A stretch of 64,000 nt of DNA, taken from contig BDSL01000022.1 in the NCBI GenBank assembly GCA_003116995.1, positions 992,001 to 1,056,000 on the forward strand, written 5' to 3'. Source of the stretch: Yamagishiella unicocca. Lineage: Eukaryota > Chlorophyta > Chlorophyceae > Chlamydomonadales > Volvocaceae. Each line of letters begins with the position of its first letter. Within the stretch, counting starts at the first letter, position 1. The notes beneath the pieces are model-generated. The model saw nothing but the letters and a program-made list of their open reading frames with translations, searched no databases and was not told the origin of the DNA. A program made the translations under genes and the position numbers. Below, in pieces: positions 23,998 through 33,110 of the stretch.

Positions 23998-26900
23998 GCC
24001 GTTGATGCCGGATCTGGATCTGGATCTGGATCTGGCTGCTGCTGAGGCGGCGGTGACGGAAAAGGCCTTGACCGCCGCCATCACCTTGCCGTCCGTGTCA
24101 CCCTCGCCGTCGCTCTCCTGCGGCCGCGCGGGGTTTTAGGGTTTGGAGGGTTTTTTGGGGGGTGTTTAAAAACCGTTTTACGCAACAGGGGGGGGGGCAG
24201 GGTTTGGATCCGATGCATTGGATTTGGGTTTGGGTCGGCGCCATGGGAAGAGAAGGGCAGCCGAGGGCGGAACCTCCCCTCCCCCTCGAAACCCCATCCT
24301 CTGCGCCGGACGAGCAAGGTTGGTTGGTTATTTGGTTGGTTGGTTGACCCCATACGCGTGACCGTTGTAAGAGTTCTGTGTTCCCCCCAGTGACGCTGAG
24401 GCCTCAAACCCTAAAAACCCACTCGCCCCCACCCAGCGTCTTTGCCCCACATGCCCCACAAGCGCTCTTACGCTTCCCAGCCACAGCGGGAACCGACTGG
24501 CGGTTACGGTTTTCTCCAACCGTTAAAATCCGTTTTGGCGTGCCGAGGGTCAGCAGTACCCTCCCACCCAACAACACACGTCCCCTAGGGGGAATAGCGA
24601 GGACAGCCCGTGGGAGCGGCATAGGAGAGCAGCACGGCGGGTATGAGAGGAAGCCGGTGGGTCGGCACTGAAAAGTAAAGCCGGATAGAAAATGTTTGGA
24701 ACACACGTTTGGAGGCCCCCGGGGGGCGTCACAGGAAACCCTGTGGGCCGAAATAACCCGGGGGGGGAGCGGTTCCACGCGTCCCACCCCCCCCGGGTCA
24801 TCTCGTCAACTTCCCCTCCCCCCAAACACACACATACACACACACGCGCACATACCAGGAGTTCGTCATCCTCGGCGTCGTTTTGGCTGTGCCCCGCAGC
24901 AGCGGCACGACCGATCGCCGCTCTGTGGGGTGGGGGGGATTGAGGGATTGGGGGTGTTTCGGTTGGGGGATGTTTCGGTTGGGACGTGCTTCGGTTGGGA
25001 CGTGTTTCGGTTGGGGGTTCGTGTCGTGGTGGCGGAGGTCGTTGGCTGAGTGCCGGGCACGGCTCACAATAGTCCCCCCCCCCTCTCCTGACCCCATCCA
25101 TCCCGGGGCCATCGCTACCCCCCAGCACACACAAATACACATACACACCCTCCCAGTATGCGCCCGTTCAAGAACTGCCGATCTACGCGTTTCCTCTCTT
25201 CCCCTCCCTCCCCCCTCCCTCCCTCCCCCCCCCCTTTCCTCTTCCCCCCCACTCACAGCGCCGCCGCCGCTCTCACGCTATGTAGCATCCTGGCTCGCAC
25301 GATGTTCTTGTTGCTGGTGCCCACCGGCATGCCCCCCGCCACACTGCCCGCCACGCTGCCCAGCGCGGACACGGCGGTGGCGGACGCCAGCGGTGCGGCC
25401 AGGGGCATCGGCATCACAACTGAGGTCTTCTTCTGCTGGTGCGTGATGGAGCGGCCGGTGGCGTCAGCGCCCTCTTGGGCCCGGAACAACATGGTCACCT
25501 GCGCGTGTTCGTGTGTGTTTTTGTGTGGGGAGGGGGGGGTGGCGGGTAAGGGGAAGGGAGGGAGGGGGGAGGAGGGGGGGGGTTTGGTTTTTTCCCCGCC
25601 TTTCTAAAGTCTTGCCAGCTGTCGCCGTCGTCCCCTTCGTCCCCCTCTCCCGAGTGACCCAGCCAGCCAGCCCAGCCAGGCAGGCAAGGGGGTGGCAGTC
25701 GCCGCCTCCCCCCCCGAAGCCTATGCACCAGCGACAATTTCCATGTCGAGTAACCGGTTATTTTCTGTCCCCCCAGCCAGTGTTCTCTGTTCCCCCCACA
25801 CACACTAGTGCTCGTACTCACGTCCGACCCGTCCCCTTGCAGGGACAGGAACTTGTTGTTCCAGTGCTCGGGGGCGTCATGAAGCTGATGGGGGTGAAGG
25901 GGGGGAGGGCGGGGGAAGAGGGGGAAGGGGGCGGTGTGGCTCTCGTCGGTAAGGGTGGGGCCCCGGGACCGATATGGGACCAATTCACGGTGTTATGCCC
26001 GGTGCGGAGGTTCCGGAGGGTGTGCGGGGGGAGCGCGCGCGGAGAGCCCTCCCGCCCCCTACATCAGCGCCCGAGCGGCGGGCCCTTGCGGTTGCACGGT
26101 TAGTCTCCAACGACTAACGACTAACGACCACCCGCCACGCCGCGGGGCCTTTCCCACCTCCTTCCCCCGCCCCCGCGAGCGCTACCAGCAGCTACCCTTC
26201 CGCATCCCGGCCAACCGAATCAACCGTCCAACCGCCAAACCGTCTAACCGACCTCGTCGTCGCAGAAGAAGCAGGCGCTGATGGAGTGGAAGTCCGGGTC
26301 CACCCAGGTGGAGTCGAACCGCGCCAGCTCGCAGCCGTAGTACGTCTCAACCACCCGCACCACGCCCTCCTAAAGTACGACACCAGGGGACCAAAACACA
26401 CACGCACACACATATACACGCACACATCGCGCGGCAGGTCGGTTAGTCGGTTAGTTGGTTAGCTTTCTCCCTCGGTGAGTTTGGCTTGGCACAAATCATC
26501 GCACGCCGGCCGGCCGAGGCCTTCCAGCCAGCCTTGCATGCATCTCCAAACGTCTGTCCTAAACGGTCTTTGTTTCGTACACGAGTTTTCCTTGCAACCC
26601 CCCCCCGCCCCAACGGCGCCTCCCTCCGCGCCCACCCACCGCGGATCCAAAGCACAGGAAGTTGCCGTCGCTATTGATGGAGCACCAACGCTGCAGTCCA
26701 TCAGAGGCGACCACCTTGGAAAGCAGCAGGTCGCCTGGGGGGGGCGGAGGGGGGGTGAGGGGAGGGGGGGGGGAGAGGGGCCAGCGGGAGGAAGGGGGGT
26801 GACGGAGCGGCGGAGGGGAGGGGAGGGTGTGTGAGCGGGTTGCAGGGGAAAACCCGTGTACGAACGACCAAACCGTAGGGGAGGGGAGGGTGTGTACGGG

Positions 26901-29900
26901 GGTTGTATGGACGTGGGAGCGTCGGGTGGGACGTGGCCATCATCACCGCCAGCCAACCCCTCTTCACTGCTTGGCGACCTAGTCCCCCTCCCCTCCCCAG
27001 CTCATATGCCACCCTCCTCTCCCCTCCCCCCACGGGTCTTCCTCGAAATCCCCCCACGCTTTGCATCTCTCCTCCTCCGACGTCGTGTCCGCGCGCTTCC
27101 TTCCCTCCACCCCCCCTGGAGCATCTCAAAACGTCTGTCCTAAACGGTGTTTTCGGGCATCCACGAGTCTTCCTCGACCCCTCCCCCCCCTGGAGCTCGG
27201 CCCCACCCGTGTCCGTGTTCCAGATGAACAGGGTGGCGTGCTCCCCGATGGCCACCGCTATCTTCCGCCGCTCGCTCAGAGCCAGGCCGAACAGCCAGCC
27301 GTGGTGGCCGGTAAGGGTGTGCAGCAGCTTGCCTAGGGGAGGAGGGGAGAGGAAGGGATGTGTGAGGGGGCGCCGGGGGGGGGAGGAGCGGGGGCGGGGG
27401 GGGTGGGTGGGAGGGAAAATGTGTGTGTGTATGGGGGTTCGCGGCGGGTATTCCTGCCATCAAGTGGTGGCGTAGAAACGAAACCCTTGCCTTCCCTCAG
27501 GAACGAAACCCTCGCCCCTTCCCTCTTCTCCAGCCCTCACCCCTACCTGTGCTGGGGTCCCATAGCATGGCTGACGCCACCTCCGGAACCACTTCCGCCG
27601 CCGTCAGCGCCATGTGGCCGCTGTCCATCACTGCGACAGCCGTCACCTGCAGCCGGGGGGAAGTGGAGGGGTTGGAGGCGAGGGGGGGCGAGCGGGGAGG
27701 GTTGGAAGCGAGGGGGGGGGCGGTGTGTATGTGTGTGGGGTTACATTTACATAATAGACCCGGGAACGTGACTGGGGAAATGTAGCGGGTGCATAGCGTG
27801 GTGGGGGGCATGTGGGAAGACGGGGGACGCGGCGTGGTGAAATCAAAGGGTGGGGTTTGCCGTCAGGCCGTACGGCGGGGTGAAGGGCGGGTGTTGCTGC
27901 GGCCATGTGGTCGCAGCGGCTGTCCCATACACAGTCCAATACACATACACCGCCCCCCCCGTACCCAACCCCCCCACAGTGTCCGACGACCATGCGCCAA
28001 CGATCCTGTCCCGTCGCGTAATACGGTTTTTACGCACAACCCACAGCCCCGACAGGCCGCCTCCACAATAGGAAGCCGGAAGTCCGCCCCGGGGCCTTCC
28101 AGCATGCGCCCACAAACTAGGTGTCTGTCCGCCGACCATGCGCCAACCATCCTGTCCTTGTCGCGTCAACCTGTTTTATGCGCCCCCCCCCCCCCGTACC
28201 TCATTTTCGTGGTCCTCGAAGCACGTCAGCTGCCGCCCCTCCACCAGGTCCCAGTTGCGGGCGGTGGTGTCCAGGCCGGTGGTGATGGCGAAGCGGCCGC
28301 CGCCGTACGACGCGATGTTGTTGATGTAACCGGTGTGGCCGTGCAGGGTGCGCTCCAGCGTGGCGGAGGAGTAGGTCTGCGTGGTAGGGGCGGCAGCGGT
28401 GGCGGCAGCAGCAGCAGCGGTGGCGGCAGCAGTGGCAGCAGCAGCGGTGGCGGCAGCAGCGGCAGTAGCAGCAGCGGCAGTGGCAGCAGTGGAAAGAGTC
28501 AGGCCCCCTCCCTGCCCTCCCTTCACCTCCTCGAAACCCAAAGCCCCCCTCCCCCACGACTTTTCCATGAAACTTCCTCTCCCCCCTCCCCGGGAGCCCC
28601 CAATGCCCCAAACTCCAAACCCGCCGCCCCCCCCGGCGCCCCCGGGGGGGCGCCAACCCAGTTCTCCAGCATGCATCTCAAAACGTCTGTTCTAAACGGT
28701 TTTTTCTGGCGTCCACGGGTCTTCCTCGAAATCCCCGGGCGCCCCCAATGCCCCAAACTCCAACCCCGCCCTTCCCCGGCGTCTCCCCCTCACCGGGTCC
28801 GCTGTCCATACGCGTAAGGCCCCCCCGGGGTGGCACGTGACCCAACTGAAGTCAGACACGAAGGCCACGGCCGTGATCATGTTGCGATAGGAAGCGCCCT
28901 GGAAGGAAGGGGAGGGCGGATGAAAACAGACCCGCTTACGCGACGAGGGGGGGTAAAAGGAAGACCGCGTGTACGAAATAAAAACCGTGTAGAACAGACG
29001 AAGGGGTGGGGGGGGAGGGGGGGTTTCATGTGCCGGCAAGGCCAATGGGGGGTCATGTGCAACGAGCTCGAGACTGCGGCCGCAGCTCTGCCCTCTTTCC
29101 GTTCCGCCCTCCCCTTCCAGGGCGCCTCCTACCGCAACACGGTACGAAAGCCTGCCGTACCAACGGGCACCAACCACCAACCGATTCGCTCCACCATCCC
29201 TCTGCGCCCACCCCGAGTCCCCTGACCTCCCCGCCAAAGTTGCGAAACCCAAAACCCCCCCCCCTTCCCCTGTCGTGCAACCGGGTATCCTCGCCACCCC
29301 GCCCCCGGCCCCCCTCTCACCTGCCACGCAGCTGCCGTACGCTCGTCCGAATCGCTGCCCTCGCCTCCGCCCACATTGCTGATGCCGCGCACGGGGCTGG
29401 CGACCCCCCGCATACCGCCACTGCGCCGGCCGTCCTCCTCCTCGTCGTCCTCCTCGTCGTCCTCCTTCTCCGACCCCCCACCTGTCCGCCGTCTCACCGA
29501 CAGCAGCTGCTTCAGGGCAGCGATGTTGGTGACACCGCCGGGGCGGGCGGGCAGTCCCCTGAGACGAGGCAACAGCGGCAGAGGCGGGCGGGGGACCGGC
29601 ATAAGAGGCAGGCAGGGAAGGGGGCGGGTGGTGGCTTAGCCTTCATACACGCACACACACGGCGTACATGTGTACACATGTTTGGATCCAGGCCACAGCA
29701 AAACACCCGGCTTCCCTCCCCCCTCCTCAAGACACGTCCCCCAATGCTCCCCCCCTCTCTTCCACGCTAACCCCCTCCCTCCCTTCCCCCCTCGCCTGCT
29801 GGAGTTCCGCCGCTCCACCTCTCCATCCCCCGCCCCCGCCGGGCCCCCCGTCGCGGCCGCCGTCGCCGAGGGCTGCTGCAGCTGCGGATCGTCATCCAGC

Positions 29901-31441
29901 GACATCAGCAGCGGCCTGCCGCGGCTGAGGTCCCACAAGACGTAACCGTCCTCGCCGCCGCTCAGCAGCAACCAGGCGGGACCGCGGGGCGCCGCCGCCG
30001 CCGCCCCAGCCATCCAGCCGCCGCCGCCACCGCCGCCGCCACCGCCACCGCCGGCGGCCTGGCCTCCCCTGGAGCACTTGCGCACAGCGCCGCTGAGGAT
30101 GGCTCGCTGGTGGACGCGAAGGATGGTCTGGTACTCGAGGCCTTGCGCGGGGCCTATTGTGTGTACGGCAGTACGACAAGGGGTTTCGGAGGCAGTCGGA
30201 TTGAGGGGCCGGGTGTGGAGCTGTGGCGTTGGGTGCTGGGGGAGCACCACCGTGGTGACGGGTGCGGGTCCTGCGCTGAACTCTGGCGCTAAACCCTAAA
30301 TCCCACCGACGGAGGTGGGCGAGCGAGGGTCCGACCCGCCCTAGTTGGTTGTGGGTGGTGGTGGTGGTAGTGAAAATAGTGGTGGTGGTGGCGGGTTTTG
30401 TATTGGTTTCCATTACGTAAGAAGCGTCATGACGAAGTCGCGCCCGCGGCCCAACACTAGGCCTGGGAGGCCAGGCGCTCCAGGCAGGTCTACCCTGGCT
30501 CGTGCCGGCAGCGTGCCTAGGTGCGATTTGGCGGGACGTGCCTGGCAGCCCGCCCTCCAACCCGCCCTCCAGGCTCCCCAGCTGGAAAAGCGAGGTTGAA
30601 GACGTTTCTCCCGCGGGTATTTCTTTTTCCGGCAGCTGTCCCGGGTTCGATCCCCGGTTCCTCCACCACAGAACTCACATGCGGAGAAGTACTCGGTCCG
30701 CCCGACCTCATCCGGCCGCGGCTGCCGGGGGGTGCCGGGGGGTGGCCGACGGCGGGCCGCCGCCGCCGCGGGCGATCGAGCCGCCGCCGCTGCCGCTGCC
30801 GCCGCAGCAGCAGCGGGGTCCTTTGACGGCAGCGGCTCTGCATGGCGCTGCCCGGCTGCTAGAATCCCTCGTCGCTGTGCTGGCTGGCCATGTGATAAAT
30901 CACCGCCGCCGCCGCCAGCGGCGGCGGCGGCGCCACCGTCTTCGTCACCATCGTCATCGTCGTCATCGTCGTCCTCGTCATTGCCCACACCGAGCTGTCG
31001 CGCTAGCGTGGACGCCTCCACATCTAACAGCGGGTCTACTGGAATACCTGCAAGCACAGCGCCGCCGCCGCTGCCGCCGCCGCTGCCAGCACCGCCGCCG
31101 ACGCCGGCCTCGTCCGGCGGCGGCAGCATCAGCGACTGCTGCTTCTGCCACTGCTGCCACTGCTGCTGCGGTTGCGGCGGTGGCGGCTGCTCCTGCAGCC
31201 CTATCATCCCCCGCGACGGCCGAGGGGGTGACTCTGGCACCGCCGCCGCCGCAGCCGTCGGCGCCATCATCATTGCTGCCGCCACCGTCGCGTCCGTTTC
31301 CCCCGCCGCCGCTGCTGCCTCCGTCAGCGGCTCGCCGCCGACTCGACCACTGCCGGCGCCATGTACGGCACCAGCCGCCGTCCTTGAAGGTTTCAACGGC
31401 TGCCCTGGTAGCATGCCGGCTCCCCGCGAGGTTACGGTCAC
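7749..31441 (-). CDS. WD40-ankyrin-TRP-type ion channel fusion, multi-exon
   Basis: One minus-strand gene traced by GT-AG junctions with matching phase. The order is: N-terminal Ala/Gln/Gly/Asp-rich exon (30679-31441), WD40 exons (about 29.8-17.7 kb), a disordered linker (about 25.5-23.0 kb) inside the WD40 array, an ankyrin segment (16.2-15.3 kb), pre-S1 exons, six membrane segments (13.06-10.2 kb) and a cytosolic tail ending REY-stop at 7749-7751. Channel hallmarks are the S6 motif TVILLNLLVAVMSDTY and a GNSIVTAYAYGVIGQMD pore segment. TRP channels often carry N-terminal ankyrins; WD40 repeats on the same chain are uncommon outside protists and algae. The product should be a plasma- or ciliary-membrane cation channel with a large cytosolic scaffold. 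The start at 31441 is the first in-frame ATG of the leader exon and joins in phase to the first WD40 exon. A few exons (about 8.28-8.45, 22.8-25 and 29.8 kb) remain uncertain. Confidence 0.85.
8719..8845 (-). other. channel gene: tail exon
   Basis: Bounded by CCCCCAG acceptor and AAG/GTGGGC donor. It encodes a basic and acidic stretch including DETLIESLRGPTARHVLNTD. It is post-S6 cytosolic sequence without a recognised domain. The 23 bp at its donor side are duplicated in the adjacent intron at 8521-8543. Confidence 0.7.
9528..9653 (-). other. channel gene: first exon after S6
   Basis: Encodes VVKEHARSEWLLLRAKLILE, then FKDKQRWVPQICG. It is helical and charged, in the position of the post-S6 TRP-helix region. 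The donor GTGTGTG merges into a (CA)n run at 9505-9527. Confidence 0.75.
10206..10352 (-). other. channel gene: S6 exon
   Basis: 147 nt in phase with the pore exon. It encodes YGVIGQMDPATATGF followed by the hydrophobic helix MLTYTFLITVILLNLLVAVM and SDTY. The LLNLLVAVMSDTY ending is the classic S6 exit of TRP and related Ion_trans channels and is the strongest single piece of evidence for the gene's identity. Confidence 0.92.
10585..10673 (-). other. channel gene: pore-loop exon
   Basis: Encodes IMSFDLEPGETDRKGRDFDT then LGNSIVTAYA, joined in phase to YGVIGQMD in the next exon. It matches the pore helix and filter position between S5 and S6. Ion selectivity cannot be read from it with confidence. 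Confidence 0.8.
11060..11146 (-). other. channel gene: S5 exon
   Basis: 29 codons (phase 0 at both ends) encoding ALLRIVSNLRFF and the hydrophobic helix ILILVVLVLTFSIAFWQ. Acceptor CCTGCAG, donor GTGGGG. Confidence 0.88.
11564..11677 (-). other. channel gene: S4 exon
   Basis: 38 codons, phase 0. It encodes FAMSLTTILLGLRLLKVASG. There are only two basic residues in the helix, as in TRP rather than voltage-gated channels. Confidence 0.82.
11988..13060 (-). other. channel gene: S1 to S3 exons
   Basis: Three phase-0 exons. 12941-13060 encodes S1 (ESLVFVAFLALYLVASSMSV). 12607-12756 encodes TERRFAVLFGGC and S2 (RTALEVLIALMALHDIYGEV). 11988-12092 encodes VVNAGWYMYLAG and S3 (GIEMSSCFGLLLTFGLQ). 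All have consensus donors and C-rich acceptors. The last 40 bp of the S1 exon are copied into the following intron at 12853-12896. Confidence 0.83.
14127..14190. repeat. 11-bp tandem repeat in a channel-gene intron
   Basis: CAGTGGCACCT is repeated five times perfectly plus a partial sixth. It lies just below the exon at 14239-14309, in the intron. Confidence 0.95.
14330..14388 (-). repeat. dispersed repeat A, inverted copy
   Basis: Reads TTCGAGGAAGACCCGTGGAT on + and ends with AACAGACGTTTTGAGATGCA, the reverse complement of the copies at 15178 and 28673. It is intronic in the channel gene. Confidence 0.88.
15178..15240 (+). repeat. dispersed repeat A
   Basis: Preceded by CTCCAGCATGCATCTCAAAA, as are the copies at 17093, 18791 and 28673, so the full element extends about 15-20 bp further on this side than the copy at 7257. 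Confidence 0.88.
15283..16194 (-). other. channel gene: ankyrin-repeat exons
   Basis: Exon 16127-16194 encodes DLVVDFPGLLVMPIRDGNTM and ends LHM. It joins in phase to exon 15283-15583, giving DGNTMLHMVAMSGDSVLLRA and, after a Gly/Ala-rich insertion, GQTPLDLAVAAGHRRCAELL. Both are recognisable ankyrin repeats (G-T-LH and G-TPLDLA signatures). More repeats may be too diverged to see. Confidence 0.82.
16396..16497. repeat. short tandem repeat of TCGTCAAYT units
   Basis: About eleven 9-bp units alternating TCGTCAACT, TCGTCAATT and TCATCAATT. The array abuts the donor side of the exon at 16507-16599. Confidence 0.9.
16507..17327 (-). other. channel gene: exons between WD40 and ankyrin
   Basis: Exon 17187-17327 encodes RKRRLPTLAPPFALESDSFE and GYGFPEVLASLTSGRVV. 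Exon 16507-16599 encodes VYDPTYRQPLPEQLLLQLNP and ends PPDVE. Both have phase-0 junctions with consensus sites. No domain recognised; they are likely a structured linker. Confidence 0.75.
17093..17155 (+). repeat. dispersed repeat A
   Basis: Contains CATCTCAAAACGTCTGTTCT and GGGCATCCACGGGTCTTCCT. Upstream, about 16995-17090 repeats a block also found at about 15079-15176 (CGTCTCGCCGTAGCCGCTTT), so repeat A is embedded in a larger duplicated segment here. Confidence 0.88.
18791..18853 (+). repeat. dispersed repeat A
   Basis: Contains CATCTCAAAACGTCTGTTCT and GGACATCCACGGGTCTTCCT. It is followed directly by the long (CA)n tract. Confidence 0.88.
18862..18926. repeat. (CA)n microsatellite
   Basis: An uninterrupted run of about 32 CA units in a channel-gene intron; a shorter interrupted run follows at 18950-18978. 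Confidence 0.97.
18927..19507. other. possible insertion bounded by a 17-bp direct repeat
   Basis: GCGGCTCAGCTCAGCAT occurs at 18927-18943 and 19491-19507, both followed by a run ending in AAAACACAC. The 550 bp between them lacks the C/G homopolymers typical of the surrounding intron. It looks like an insertion or duplication in the intron between exons 18316-18622 and 19552-19645. No coding domain was recognised. Confidence 0.55.
21431..21776. repeat. 99-bp exon-derived minisatellite
   Basis: GGCTTGCGTCGTCCGACAGC begins at 21431, 21530, 21629 and 21728, exactly 99 bp apart, with almost no differences. On the minus strand each unit contains the end of a WD40 exon (GYDCDGVALSDDASLVG), its GTGGGG donor and the start of the intron. 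Because 99 is divisible by three, the minus frame stays open across all four units. Confidence 0.95.
23010..25500 (-). other. channel gene: disordered linker exons
   Basis: Exon 25258-25500 encodes VTMLFRAQEGADATGRSITH and an Ala/Val/Gly-rich stretch. About 23884-24120 encodes acidic then Gly/Ser/Arg-rich sequence ending AKLDRVTTDPRNPTV. About 23015-23500 encodes PSIATSVVPPTSRAFAKMKS and ends SGNLQDMLQNRYG. Composition and periodic GGC/CCG runs point to intrinsically disordered sequence between two WD40 blocks. Exact exon borders are uncertain. Confidence 0.6.
24935..25020. repeat. short tandem repeat TTTCGGTTGGGACGTG
   Basis: About five 16-17-bp units, TTTCGGTTGGGGGATG or TTTCGGTTGGGACGTG, in an intron of the channel gene. 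Confidence 0.88.
26540..26602 (+). repeat. dispersed repeat A, diverged copy
   Basis: Starts CATCTCCAAACGTCTGTCCT but ends CGTACACGAGTTTTCCTTGC, a variant end also present (inverted) near 26840 and 20900. Confidence 0.75.
27119..27182 (+). repeat. dispersed repeat A
   Basis: Contains CATCTCAAAACGTCTGTCCT and GGGCATCCACGAGTCTTCCT, ending next to the donor of the exon at 27207-27332. Confidence 0.87.
28381..28495. repeat. GGC/AGC trinucleotide tract
   Basis: An interrupted run of GGCGGCAGCAGCAGC-like triplets directly upstream (minus strand) of the acceptor of exon 28200-28376. It is intronic, with long shadow Ala/Gly frames. Confidence 0.85.
28673..28736 (+). repeat. dispersed repeat A
   Basis: CTCCAGCATGCATCTCAAAA followed by CGTCTGTTCTAAACGG and TCCACGGGTCTTCCTCG. 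A short GC-rich sequence (CCAATGCCCCAAACTCCAA) flanks it on both sides (28601 and 28746), suggesting a target duplication or local repeat. Confidence 0.88.
30621..30672 (+). other. tRNA-like 3' half in the first intron of the channel gene
   Basis: GTCCCGGGTTCGATCCCCGG forms a perfect T-arm (B-box GGTTCGATCCC) and is followed by TTCCTCCACCA, ending like a mature tRNA 3' end. No matching 5' acceptor strand or anticodon arm was found upstream. It may be a SINE or retro-inserted tRNA fragment. Confidence 0.5.
30679..31441 (-). other. channel gene: leader exon with proposed start codon
   Basis: From ATG 31439-31441 the frame stays open for 254 codons of Ala/Gly/Gln/Asp-rich sequence, including a run of aspartates from GAC/GAT repeats. 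It ends GRTEYFSA at a consensus donor GTGAGTTC. The one leftover base joins in phase with the WD40 exon at 30153. Further exons upstream cannot be excluded. Confidence 0.6.
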
Positions 31442-31474
31442 CGGGGGTTCTCCCCCCCAGTCCGAGCGCCCAGT

Positions 31475-31518
31475 GACCTGGATTCGAACACCCAGTGACC
31501 CGGATTCGAACCTAGCGG
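31475..31518 (-). other. two tRNA B-box-like segments in tandem
   Basis: On the minus strand GGTTCGAATCCGGGTCACTG is followed by GTGTTCGAATCCAGGTCACT, a 20-bp direct repeat of T-arm-like sequence. It lies just above the proposed start of the channel gene and is possibly the remains of tRNA-derived SINEs. Confidence 0.45.
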
Positions 31519-31558
31519 TAGCTGTGTTCGGAATGGTTGCGTCAGGGAGGCCTAGATC

Positions 31559-31583
31559 CTAAACCCTAAACCGTAAACCCTAG
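31559..31583. repeat. interstitial telomere-like repeat
   Basis: CCTAAACCCTAAACCGTAAA followed by CCCTA: three units of the CCCTAAA (TTTAGGG) type with one mismatch. Shorter CCCTAAA pairs occur at about 12411 and 30293. Confidence 0.7.
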
Positions 31584-32683
31584 GAGTGTGATACGCCGGG
31601 ACAGGAATGCGGGGGGCGAATCTGAGGGCGACCTCGAGCCGAGCAAGGGCTATTTGGGGCGCTGGTGGTGGTGGTGCTGCTGCTGCTGTCGCTGCCACAG
31701 CTGCTAGTGGTGCTGCCGAAACGGGCAGCTTGGCCTCTCGGCCCTTTGGGAGCTTTGACCGGAGCGGCCTGGCGCAAAGGGTGGGGTCGCAGTGTTGGGG
31801 TGGCAGCGGGAGGGGTCGGGTCATGGGCAGTGAGCACGCGGGGGTGTCGCATTGCAAGCGGGAGGCCCTGGGCCAGCGCCAGCGTCAGTAGCTTGCAGAC
31901 TCTTGCTGAGCGGCAGGAGATCAGAACTGACTTTTAGCGCAAAAAGCGTCCCGAGCGTTTTTCAACCGCTCAGCCCAAGCCCAAGCCCCTTCTACAGGTT
32001 GCCACCAGACGTTGTGTCCCAACCCATGGTGGCATTTGATACAGTCTAGGTCGGCACTGTTCGCTGGTAGCAAGCGCGCCAGCGTGGGCGTGAAGAGCAG
32101 AAACATCATGCCGGCCAAACATTGGGCGTGGTGCTTACCGGAAACTTATATTAGCATTTTGTTGCCTATGTTATTGCTGCCGCAAGCGACACTGACAGCC
32201 CGCGGCGGCCTTAACTGGCTCCGCAGGAAGGCTGCCATGTACTGGGTATACGCCAAATGAAGACGTTCGCTGTATTAAAAATTAGGTCGCTGTTTCCTCA
32301 ATCCTGAAAGGCTAGTCGCGCCACTTCTGACGCCCTATGAGAAAGTCTGACGCCCTATGAGCTCGCTTGCGAACAAGTAGTACGAAACGCTATGATAATA
32401 ATAAGGTTATGTAGTTTTCATACCAACGGGTTGTCCATCGCGTACGCAGGTGCTTTGTCAAGACGCTTCAAAGTAGTGTTCGGCTTCGTTGTCCCTTCCC
32501 TTTGATCCCTTTCTAAAGATGCAATTATAACATTCCACGCGGGGTACATCGCTCTTCTGTCCCAGCTCCCAGGCTTAGACGATTTATTACATGTCGTACT
32601 GGCTCGCGCCAGTAGCATGCGTCCCCCCATAACGGACATCCGTCAAAGGGCGCACTTCAAGAACTAATACTAGAAAATCGGGA
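31584..32683. other. intergenic, no gene recognised
   Basis: Overlapping Ala/Gly frames on both strands at 31600-31890 without a clear exon. At 32265-32315 the sequence (ATTAGGTCGCTGTTTCCTC) matches 62363-62405 and probably belongs to a LINE 3' end on +. A 17-bp duplication, TCTGACGCCCTATGAGN, lies at about 32326-32360. Confidence 0.4.
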
Positions 32684-33110
32684 TTATTCCCTTAATGACT
32701 CTGTCCGCGCCCTCTGTATCTGAGCCAAAAGGTTGCCTAGTTTCACCTGATCCCACGTAGTCATCACCACTTGCATATCCTGTCCAGTAGGAAAATCTAC
32801 AGCTCGTCTGAGGGGCTCATACACGGGACACTCCATAAGAACATGAAACTCGTCTTCTACCATATCCCCACGGCACACTCGGCACGTTCTCTCAACACGT
32901 GGCTTACGCGGCCGACGTGCAAAACGACTTACGTCGAGATCCCAACAGCCGAGACGAAAACGCATCAGCGCCGTGTGATGCTTCCGAGGCATACACGCGC
33001 GAAGGTGATCGAGCTTCTTTGTATGCGCATCGGGGGCATATGCAACGCCCATCCAATTCGAGTAGCGACACATTGCAGGCGGGAGCAGCAGCGGCGGTAA
33101 CTCCAGGTGG
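32684..33110 (-). pseudogene. LINE ORF2 C-terminus, inverted partial copy
   Basis: The minus frame reads CRYSNWMG, KHHTALMRFRLGCWDLDVSR, then CRVCRGDMVEDEFHVLMECP. This is the C-terminal zinc-knuckle end (C-x2-C...H-x4-C) of an L1-like ORF2. It is homologous to the broken C-terminus of the + strand element at about 37615-37960. Nothing of its endonuclease or RT remains. It lies head-to-head with the + element, whose 5' end is at about 33.1 kb. Confidence 0.8.

Larger units (their letters stand above)
26253..30153 (-). other. channel gene: first WD40 block
   Basis: The exons, in order: about 29793-30153 (TILRVHQRAILSGAV...LLLSGGEDGYVLWDL), 29321-29558 (acidic, ending SDERTAAAWQ), 28794-28898 (MITAVAFVSDFSWVTCHPGG, then LRVWTADP), 28200-28376 (LERTLHGHTGYINNIASYGG...TTARNWDLVEG), 27547-27646 (VTAVAVMDSGHMALTAA), 27207-27332 (LLHTLTGHHGWLFGLALSER...ATLFIWNTDTG), 26640-26734 and 26253-26369 (VVRVVETYYGCELARFDSTW). 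The repeated W-D/GH signatures define WD40 blades. The donor of the 29.8-kb exon may be GC (CAG/GCGAGG). Confidence 0.82.

Noticed and set aside
28381..28495. Ala/Gly-rich and Cys/His-rich frames in the GGC/AGC tract
   Set aside because: Shadow frames of a trinucleotide repeat in an intron.
30621..30672. Complete tRNA gene on +
   Set aside because: Only a T-arm and a 3' acceptor-like end are present; no anticodon arm or 5' acceptor strand pairs with it.
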